Positions 56,314 to 64,000 of a stretch of 64,000 nucleotides of DNA are shown one piece after another. The first letter of the stretch is position 1; the number at the start of each line of letters is the position of its first letter. Source of the stretch: Protula sp. h YS-2021 (taxonomy: Eukaryota; Annelida; Polychaeta; Sabellida; Serpulidae). The notes below the pieces were generated by a model. It saw only the letters and a program-made list of their open reading frames with translations, ran no database searches and was not told the origin of the DNA. A program made the translations under genes and the position numbers. Where the stretch lies: positions 41,331,894 to 41,395,893 of the forward strand of contig OX457026.1 in NCBI GenBank assembly GCA_949752745.1. Reading direction: 5' to 3'.

Positions 56314-57917
56314 TTATGACTAAATTGCAAATTTAGTTAAACATAAATATCTAAGTTTAAATTTTGTCATATGTCCTTTGACTTGGACTATTTTAGAAAA
56401 GAATGCTAATATTTATACATTGCAACATGGCATACAAATAATACCAAATACTACCCGGCAGATTTTTTTATCATGAAGCCGAGAAAATCATAAATGTAGA
56501 AAATGCAGTAGGTAAAAATGTTCTTATTGCAAGCGTAGCGTAAAAAATATTCTTGTTTCTGCAACACCGTCTTTAGTATATAAAGAGAATGTCTATAAGA
56601 TGGCATGCCCGATGCACAACAGGCGGGGTTCTTTCCGCAGAGATGTAAAATCAAGCAAATTTCCGATATTCTGTGTCACTTGTTCGAGCATCTGTTGCTT
56701 TTTCAACGGTATAGAATCACAAATCGCAAGCTGATTGGTTCCTGATGCCTGGGAACTGGTGTATTCCGAAGACTGTGTGGTTAAGCCGTTCGAAACGTCT
56801 CATCTGCTACAGCTTGAGTCGTTGTTTCCCTTTTTTAAATTTCTTAAGAAACTTATTAAAATTTTAAATGGATCTCCGTGGTTTCGGGTGGCACAGACAC
56901 ATTCTGATCGAAAAGGACCCGGCCGGGGTTTAAAATTTTGATACTTTCAGAGCTTTTACTCTGCAACACATTCTCTCACAACATTCTCTCTTGCCACTTT
57001 CCACCATGGAGATACTATTTTACATGAAGCCAAGAGCATAAAAATACAATGCAATCATCGGTATGCGCGGTACGCAACATAGCAGTACCTTTTCATTTTT
57101 CTGAAACACTTATAAAAGTCACATGAACAAAATGTTTAACAAAAATAAATGAGTAAATGAACATGTGAATAAATGTAAACATGTGAAGACAAATAATGCG
57201 CCTTAATAATAGAAATGTTTTCTCCTATACAGTATATACAAATTTTGGCCATTATTGATAATTGCACAAGATGATACATATAAAACAGATTTAACTACAT
57301 TGAAGATAACGAAATAGCCATAAGTGTTTATATACAGCTGATTTCTTTGCAAAAAAAAATTACTTGCAAAATCAATATAGTTAAGGAAATGTTAAGATCA
57401 ATAATTAAGTCAAATACTCCGCAAAGTAGTTCTCATGAAGGTGCAGATGTATTTCGACACAAAACATGTATGTTTAACAACATAAGTTTATCTTGAGGCT
57501 GAGCTAGCACCAAATAAGTATGGTTAGAAAATAAAAGCTGTAGAATACAATGTACAACATGTTTTGTATCTTTGCACAGAGTAGGTCGTTGCAGAAAGAA
57601 ACGTCTGAACGCAACCCGCAAATGATACAATACGGTATCTTAAATATGCAATTAATGCTTTGTATTTGGATTTATATTACCAATTTGTAAGCTACATATT
57701 TTAAGTTACTCATAATGCCGACATTTAATTTCACACTTTTACAGTTTGAGAGGCTCTGGCATAATATCAAACCTGAGCCGAAGTTTATGTAACAGCAGTT
57801 CAACTCATACAATATGTATCTTATATCGTGAGCATCGATATACCGATAGAAAATAAAGCAATACATAATACATAAATACATAATACATAATAAATACATG
57901 GCAGAATGTGATTACAT
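56314..57917 (-). other. Non-coding region between pol and PPT
   Basis: About 1.6 kb, AT-rich, only short ORFs without domains on either strand. Unusually long for a chromovirus; it may be 3' UTR or hold an old insertion. Confidence 0.6.
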
Positions 57918-60900
57918 CTACGGTCTCCTTTTTCTTCGCCTTTTCGGTAGGTTATTGCTAGCAACGAACTCGCGAAGGACATCATTTACATCTTCCTCAT
58001 TCACCCATGAGTCATCTTTTGGACCGTATCCTTGCCATCTTACTTTGTATTGAACTTTTCCTTTATATTTTCTTCTAGCAAGAACTTTCTCTACATTTAC
58101 AAATTGACTTTGAGAAGTTTGTTGAGAGGGAATGGGGGCATCGTGTAGCGATTCCTCAGTGTCCGAGGATTCACTGGGACGAACAGCCATGAATGGAGCA
58201 AAATTATCGACCGGGATGTCGTCATCAGTTAATTCGTCCAATGCGGGGAAAATGTCATTTGCCAAAACTTGTTGAGGGCGTTCCTGAGGGTCTATACATT
58301 TCTTCAAACGCTTGACAGTTACTGGTGCCTTCAGTAATTTACCGTCGCTTAGCTTTCTAAGCTTGACTGTGTTTGGACCTAAAAACCGGTGGATGACGTA
58401 GCCGCCGCACCAAGGATGGCGCAATTTGCGTGATAAGTGCTTAGGAGTCACTGGAATATAAAGGAATACTTTGTCACCTTCCTGTAGTCTGCAAGATTGT
58501 GCACTCCTGTCAAAGTATTCTTTCATGCTGGCTTGGTGCTCCCGAATGTTCTCACGGGCCATGGTACAAGCTTCGTCTAGGCTGTTCACTAGAGTAGTGA
58601 CGTAGTCCTGAATGTTATGAGGAACATCTTCAGGAATCACAAGCCTGAGGTCGGCAGGACCTTTGCAGTGGCGACCAAACAAAAGGTAGTACAGAGTATA
58701 GTCCGTAGAACGAAAGCACGGTGTGGTATTGTAAGCAAACACAGCTGAAGATAGGCGTTCATCCCAGTTATCATGATATACGTTAGAAAGGAAACTGAGA
58801 CATTTCATGATTGTCTGATTTGAGCGTTCTGTCATCCCGTCGCAGCGTGGATTCCAAGCGGAAGTGAAAAGACCTTGAACGCTGAATAACTCTCGAGTAA
58901 ACTTCATTAGCGAGGACAAAAATTGCGCACCACGATCAGATAATAACTTCTGTGGGGCACCGAATCGACAAATAATCTCCTCGTAGAACACTTTTGCTAC
59001 AGTTTCAGCTTTCATATTTGGAATGACCCTAGCAACAACGAACTTTGTGAAAAGATCTACAAAGACCAAAATGTATCTGTTCCCTTTTTGCGAGATAACA
59101 TGTGGTTCTGTTATATCAACACCAACCATTTGCCAAGGAAAGTTACTTTCTATTGGAATCAGAGGAGGCCGTTTTTGAGATCCTTTTGCTTGCTGACACT
59201 GCACGCATGACTCACAGAAAGACTTGATGTCTTTAAACATACCGGGCCACCAGTACTTCTCCTGAGCCTTGTACCAAACCTTCATGTATGAAAAGTGCAC
59301 ATCACAGTGCAGTTCTCGCATGACCTCGTGACGCAACTCTGCAGGAACGACAAGTTGAAGTACGCATTTCTCTGCCTTGGAACGTGTTTTGGACCTTGGT
59401 TGATAATGAACCCTATATAAAACGCCGTTTTCAACAATGAAATCGTCGATATTTGCGAGCAGTTTCTTAAAACGCTCGGGAGGGACATCCAACTCTTGCT
59501 CCTCGATAAGCTTCAACCGATCCTTAATTTTAGGATCTTTGGACTGTAAAGTAATAAGACGATTAATGTGTTCTTTTGAGAAGTTGAATTTGTTAAGTTC
59601 ATGATTCTTCCTGTCTTGGGTCAACTTAGATCTAAAACTTTGGGCCTTAGCATTGACTGCAAAAACCTTAAGATCAGCACTGGATTTTGGTTCGACAAGC
59701 GGTGGATCAATAAAATCGGGTTCGACAACGTCTTCGTGTTCTTTTGGCAAAGTTAAATGTGGAAACCTACTTATGGCATCTACATGAGCCATTTTGCTAC
59801 CAGGGAGATGTAAAACCTCGTAGTTGAGCATTGTAAGAGCTTGATGAATTCTACCGAGTCTCCCTGTAGGTTGTTTGCATTTCATAAGAGTAGTAAGACT
59901 TTTGTGATCTGTATAGAAAACGACTTTGTTGTATTGCAAGTATGGACGGTATTGCTGAATTGCGTAAAAAATGGCAGTGAGTTCAAGATCACTGATATTG
60001 TACTTTTTCTCGTGCTTGTTAAGTGAACGACCAGAGTACCATAGAGCCCTTGGGATGGTTTTGCCCTCAAATTGCTGCTCTTGAACCAACATAGCACCAA
60101 GACCATCGATAGATGCGTCATTATAAACAATGAAAGGTTTGCTGAAATCGGGATATCCAAGAATTGGAGCATTTATCAGGGAATCTTTCAGATTTTGAAA
60201 ACCTTCTTGACATTTCGTTGTCCATTCCCATTTCTTATCCTTCTTCAACAGATTGTAAAGTGGAGATGCATAAAGCTGGAAGTGAGGGACAAACCTTCTG
60301 TAAAAACCCATGAGACCAAGACACCGACGGAGCTCTTTGACATTCTTCGGCGGGTTCATATCCTTAATCACGCTTATTTTCCCAGGGTCTGGCTTAACTC
60401 CATCTTTCGAAACAATGTTGCCCAAGAACTTGACCTCCTTCTTAGCAAATTGACACTTTTGCGGCTTAGCCTTGAGATTGGCACTAATCAGACTTCCAAG
60501 AACCAGACTAATGTGCTTCAAATGCTCCTCAAACATGCTCGAAAATATGATTATATCATCGATATAGCACAAGCAGATAAAGTATTGAAGTCCTGTGAGT
60601 ATGAGTTGCATCAACCGAGAAAAAGATGCCGGTGAGTTTTTCAAACCTTGCGCTAATTTTGTAAACTGATAATGTCCTCCCTCGAAGGAAAATGCTGTGT
60701 AAGGCCTACTTTTCTCGTCCAGCTCAACTTGAAAGAACCCAGAAAGAAGATCGATTGAACTGAAGAAAACTGGTTTTTGGGAACCAATTCTATCGAGTGT
60801 ATCATCGAGCCGTGGCAAAGGATGGACATCAGGCAGCGTTTGATCATTTAACCTCCTATAATCGATTGTCATCCTTGTTTCAATTGGAGCATTTGGATCA

Positions 60901-62906
60901 GATCGTGGCTTGGTGACAATGCAAATTGGAGAGGACCAAGGAGATGTACTAGGTTCGATAACACCTTTTTCTAGCAAGCCAGCTACGTGCTTCCGTGCCT
61001 CATCATTTGCAAACATTGAGTAGCGATAAGGTCTTTGATAAATAGGTCTTGTTCCAGGCTTTAGAGCGATTTCATGGTTTATTAGTTTGCAGTTGCCTAG
61101 TTCACCATCTAGCGAGAATGCTTCTCGACGGTCTGCAAGAACGTCAAGTAGCTGATCTTTTTGAACATCAGTGAGACCTGACTGACTCAGATCAATAGAG
61201 TCCTTAAGCTTTGCCCGAGCCTCCTCAAAGCTAAGATTGTGATGATGTATGGAGGTTGAATTTTTATGTTTTTCAGTTCCAAGGTTTGTTCGATTTTTAG
61301 CTTTACCATCAGAGACAAGGTTCACAAATGGTAAGTCTTTGATTTGATCCGTATCTTCCACGAGGCCAATGCTATCAGCTGAGCTGAGAGGACTAAAAGT
61401 TCCTATTTTTGTTTTTGCCTTAAGTTTAATTGGTGATTTTAAAGGGTTCATCAAACGTATTGGTATCTTGTTGTTCTTTGAAGTGTTAAGTGTGTTCGCC
61501 ATAAATAGGCCGAGAGCTTGTATTCTGTGGTTTGGACGGGCTAGACCGTCGATTGCATTAGGGATGCTCCCCTTAACATCAACATAAACAACTTTTTGGG
61601 TCTGCGGATCGACAACGCACTCATCGGATACGACCAGCGTGTATTTATCGTTCAGTTTTATGGTGCTCTTAGAAAAATCTATAACTGCACCCTGATCTTC
61701 AAGAAATGTTCTTCCCAAAATAAAATCAACAACCAAATCTTCTATAACATACGCATTAACTCGGAAGCTGGAGTTTTTGAGGTGAAACGAAATTGTTGAA
61801 GTTCCTTTTATAGACAAAGGGGCACCACCGGCCGACTGTGCATAATTGAATTTGGAATATTCGGCATCCGTTTTGTCACACTGCCTAAGGCGCTTCAAGG
61901 CCTCAACACTGATGCAGTTACAATTGGCTCCGGTGTCCAAAAGAGTATGTAGTTCAACCCCGTCACTACATTTTACTGCTATGTGTGAGCTGTCACTCAG
62001 ATCAAGAATGGGGCAAACTGTAGGTGTTTGATATGTATGTGCAGTTTTCGTTGTCAGGTGTGTGTTTTCATTTTTGGTTTGAATGCTTGCATCATTGTTG
62101 TCTGGTTTAGTAGTAACATGACACTGGTCTTTGTGATGGTTGTTTGAACCGCAGATTGTACACGGAACCTTCCAGCCTTTTTTTCTATTTTGTTTTCGTT
62201 CATAAGTTTTCCTTGGTTGATATTGCTTTTTGGTATATTCGTGAATCAAGTTTGCTTCTACCCTGTTAACAGGACGAACTGGTTCCGATGATGAAGCTGT
62301 CCTCGCAATATGCGATTGGAAGAAATGTTTCGCACTTCTGGCACAACTGTTTGTGTCATTGTAGACACCAGCATACAACCATGGCTTTATTTCCCGGGGC
62401 ATTAGACTAATAAAGCTCTGAACTCTTTGGAATTCTTGTGAAAAATCAAGCCTATCACACACAGTACCATGTCTAAAAACGAAATCGTCCCAATCTACGT
62501 CAGTAGAAACGCTGTCAATAGACATTCCGTAAAGTTCATCGAGACCATCTCTGAAAGTGTAGACTTTATTGTGAAACCTATCGAGAAATGCCTCTCTTAG
62601 CAGAACATAATCTGAACTGACGAAATCTGGAAGATTATCAAACCACTGAAGCGCTAGGTCTTTTAAGAAAATTGGAAAAACTCGTGGTGCAATGTCTGGT
62701 CCTATTCCACTACAATGATGAAATAACTCTAAATACTTAAGCCATGTTTTTCCATCCTCCTTGGAGTACCCAGAAAAATATTTTGGGAGAGGTACTTTTA
62801 TCGGCTCTTTAAGCGGACATTGCCAACGTTCGAACGGGGTATCTTGATGTTGGTTTATGTAGGACATTTTGACGTTAGACATGATAAGGCGGTATTCGAG
62901 CAACAA
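57918..62906 (-). CDS. Gag-Pol polyprotein of a Ty3/gypsy chromovirus
   Basis: One 1,662-codon frame without stop or frameshift. Order: Gag capsid-like region (about 30-210), one zinc knuckle C-x2-C-x4-H-x4-C (249-262), aspartic protease DTGA (324-327) with ILGR (396-399), reverse transcriptase with YIDD (781-784), RNase H (D930, E975, D1000), integrase with an HHCC zinc site (H1200, H1204, C1234, C1237) and the D-D-35-E triad (D1264, D1324, E1360), and a C-terminal chromodomain (about 1603-1652; VEKVLARRKYKG, KVRWQGYG). All key residues are present. Gag and Pol are fused in frame, as in many chromoviruses. The chromodomain probably steers integration to chromatin marks. Met 1, 9 and 14 are all possible starts; none has clear support over the others. 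Confidence 0.95.
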   Translation of the reverse strand: MLLEYRLIMSNVKMSYINQHQDTPFERWQCPLKEPIKVPLPKYFSGYSKEDGKTWLKYLELFHHCSGIGPDIAPRVFPIFLKDLALQWFDNLPDFVSSDYVLLREAFLDRFHNKVYTFRDGLDELYGMSIDSVSTDVDWDDFVFRHGTVCDRLDFSQEFQRVQSFISLMPREIKPWLYAGVYNDTNSCARSAKHFFQSHIARTASSSEPVRPVNRVEANLIHEYTKKQYQPRKTYERKQNRKKGWKVPCTICGSNNHHKDQCHVTTKPDNNDASIQTKNENTHLTTKTAHTYQTPTVCPILDLSDSSHIAVKCSDGVELHTLLDTGANCNCISVEALKRLRQCDKTDAEYSKFNYAQSAGGAPLSIKGTSTISFHLKNSSFRVNAYVIEDLVVDFILGRTFLEDQGAVIDFSKSTIKLNDKYTLVVSDECVVDPQTQKVVYVDVKGSIPNAIDGLARPNHRIQALGLFMANTLNTSKNNKIPIRLMNPLKSPIKLKAKTKIGTFSPLSSADSIGLVEDTDQIKDLPFVNLVSDGKAKNRTNLGTEKHKNSTSIHHHNLSFEEARAKLKDSIDLSQSGLTDVQKDQLLDVLADRREAFSLDGELGNCKLINHEIALKPGTRPIYQRPYRYSMFANDEARKHVAGLLEKGVIEPSTSPWSSPICIVTKPRSDPNAPIETRMTIDYRRLNDQTLPDVHPLPRLDDTLDRIGSQKPVFFSSIDLLSGFFQVELDEKSRPYTAFSFEGGHYQFTKLAQGLKNSPASFSRLMQLILTGLQYFICLCYIDDIIIFSSMFEEHLKHISLVLGSLISANLKAKPQKCQFAKKEVKFLGNIVSKDGVKPDPGKISVIKDMNPPKNVKELRRCLGLMGFYRRFVPHFQLYASPLYNLLKKDKKWEWTTKCQEGFQNLKDSLINAPILGYPDFSKPFIVYNDASIDGLGAMLVQEQQFEGKTIPRALWYSGRSLNKHEKKYNISDLELTAIFYAIQQYRPYLQYNKVVFYTDHKSLTTLMKCKQPTGRLGRIHQALTMLNYEVLHLPGSKMAHVDAISRFPHLTLPKEHEDVVEPDFIDPPLVEPKSSADLKVFAVNAKAQSFRSKLTQDRKNHELNKFNFSKEHINRLITLQSKDPKIKDRLKLIEEQELDVPPERFKKLLANIDDFIVENGVLYRVHYQPRSKTRSKAEKCVLQLVVPAELRHEVMRELHCDVHFSYMKVWYKAQEKYWWPGMFKDIKSFCESCVQCQQAKGSQKRPPLIPIESNFPWQMVGVDITEPHVISQKGNRYILVFVDLFTKFVVARVIPNMKAETVAKVFYEEIICRFGAPQKLLSDRGAQFLSSLMKFTRELFSVQGLFTSAWNPRCDGMTERSNQTIMKCLSFLSNVYHDNWDERLSSAVFAYNTTPCFRSTDYTLYYLLFGRHCKGPADLRLVIPEDVPHNIQDYVTTLVNSLDEACTMARENIREHQASMKEYFDRSAQSCRLQEGDKVFLYIPVTPKHLSRKLRHPWCGGYVIHRFLGPNTVKLRKLSDGKLLKAPVTVKRLKKCIDPQERPQQVLANDIFPALDELTDDDIPVDNFAPFMAVRPSESSDTEESLHDAPIPSQQTSQSQFVNVEKVLARRKYKGKVQYKVRWQGYGPKDDSWVNEEDVNDVLREFVASNNLPKRRRKRRP

Positions 62907-63963
62907 AGTGATTACTTAGCAACAGCTGAAAATTTGACCTTTGAAACGACTGTAAAATCAGAATAAAAGGTAATCTAAGCAAAGAAATCAAATGTTGAAG
63001 TCACTTGTTGAACCACTCTTAACAAATCAATCCATGGCTAAACAACTCAACATATCAGCACCCTCAAGAAACAGAAGAAGTCCTTTGCCAGATATGAAAT
63101 TGGCATTTTAAAATTTTGTGAGAGCTGCATGATAAGAATGTAGAGACAATTTGGATGTTAAAAGAAATCCATGGTGATGAAGGATTGTGCTGATGTGTTT
63201 CCCATGTCAACACTGCTAGTCCAAACGAACTATATTGTGTTTTGGGATTTGTTGTGATTGATACTTATGACCACCATTGTTGCGCGTGTAGTTGTGGTCT
63301 GTATTTGTGACATTTCATATGCCTTTATGGTTAATTAGTTTAGTTTAAGAAAAAAAAAGAACAAATATAAAAACTTTATGATCACCACTGTTGTGCGAGT
63401 AGCCTTAACTGTGATAAAAAAACACAGTAAAGTATTGGCAATATAGATGATATTATCATTAGTAATTATTGCAATTTGCTAGTTACAATTTTAAAAGGCT
63501 AGTATGTTCTATGCTGTATGCATATTATACAAAGTTTTGTAGAACAATTTCCATTCGACTTGCCAAAATTGCTGGTACAAATCGAGTTATGAAATATGAA
63601 CACCGTTGCTGTGCAAGTACTTATGCTATGCAAAAACGAATTTCAGCTAGAATATAAAAGTGTTTTCAGGGGCGTCAAATGTCTCCCCCCACTTTAAAAT
63701 GAGCACCACCGTCACTGCTTTGCAGAATATTGTGGCTTTTTTTTTTAAATAGAAGAAATGCATTTATTCTTTTCTGTAAATTCGGTTTCATGTGAAGAGC
63801 ATTATTGGCCCTCACTTCACTAATGACACTGATTTTATTTGTTTATTTGTTTATTTCTGTAAATATGGACAAAATAATTGTGCCATTTTTTTAAATGTTT
63901 CTTTCTTTTATTTTGTAGTGTATTTTGTGAAATAGTTATTATTATGATTTCAAGGCGTAATTA
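62907..63963 (-). other. 5' leader of the retrotransposon
   Basis: About 1.06 kb between PBS and the Gag-Pol start, without a long ORF. Contains two related phrases (accaccattgttgcgcgtgt / atcaccactgttgtgcgagt, 63270 and 63381), so part of it is a small internal duplication. Confidence 0.6.
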
Positions 63964-63981
63964 CACTGCAAATCTCCACCA
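63964..63981 (-). promoter_or_regulatory. Primer-binding site
   Basis: TGGTGGAGATTTGCAGTG on the - strand, 2 nt after the LTR end, complementary to a tRNA 3' end (...CCA). The tRNA identity was not determined. Confidence 0.75.
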
Positions 63982-63983
63982 TA

Positions 63984-64000
63984 TGAAGTACACCTCTGTG
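63984..64000 (-). repeat. 5' LTR, first 17 bp visible
   Basis: tgaagtacacctctgtg is identical to 55717-55733. The rest lies beyond the window. Confidence 0.9.

Larger units (their letters stand above)
55717..64000 (-). mobile_element. Ty3/gypsy chromovirus-type retrotransposon (5' LTR cut by window edge)
   Basis: From the window end inward on the - strand: end of the 5' LTR (64000-63984), PBS (63981-63964), a leader of about 1.06 kb, Gag-Pol (62906-57918), about 1.6 kb non-coding, PPT (56313-56302) and the 3' LTR (56301-55717). The visible 17 bp of the 5' LTR are identical to the 3' LTR. The intact reading frame argues for a young copy. No env-like ORF is seen between pol and the PPT. Confidence 0.93.

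Noticed and set aside
1..64000. CRISPR arrays
   Set aside because: Short repeats here have no unique regular spacers and the DNA is eukaryotic.

Overview
The window is animal nuclear DNA: introns with GT-AG boundaries, tandem satellites, microsatellites, Ty3/gypsy and DIRS-type retroelements, a Polinton-type polymerase relic and many MITEs. Codon structure and repeat content suggest a repeat-rich invertebrate, probably marine, but I cannot resolve the phylum by eye. No prokaryotic operon, CRISPR array or complete RNA gene is visible.

Layout. 1-9269 is a head-to-tail array of a unit of about 2,083 bp (four complete units plus 930 bp). 9355-10185 is a foldback element carrying a FLYWCH zinc-finger relic. 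From 15680 to 20749 four phase-compatible exons on the + strand encode a KMT5A/SET8-like SET domain; a second, shorter copy of the same module follows at 21099-23144. A broken protein-primed family-B DNA polymerase gene lies on the - strand at 23305-25139. 25350-33850 is repeats and small DNA transposons.

The main cellular gene is not visible as one long ORF. Six short exons on the + strand between 34141 and 55198 join in consistent phase (1,0,2,0,2,1) into about 281 codons of a guanylate-binding protein (GB1/RHD3-type large GTPase): P-loop [12 protein letters not shown], the RD motif, then the start of the helical region. Its introns hold nearly everything else in 34-55 kb: a MITE with terminal inverted repeats of about 65 bp, a DIRS-type element whose tyrosine recombinase is split by a 983-bp insertion, a satellite of about 143 bp with a higher-order pattern, an 825-bp pogo-like element with perfect ends, and two foldback elements that entered the same 9-bp site in neighbouring copies of a 166-bp repeat.

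55717-64000 is a Ty3/gypsy chromovirus-type retrotransposon on the - strand with an uninterrupted 1,662-codon Gag-Pol reading frame ending in a chromodomain. One LTR is complete; the other is cut by the window edge. It is inserted in the left end of another pogo-like element, just downstream of the last visible GBP exon.

The genes do not form a pathway. The window is two host gene loci (a SET methyltransferase-like pair and a GBP) expanded and partly broken by several generations of mobile DNA, with many readable nesting relations.
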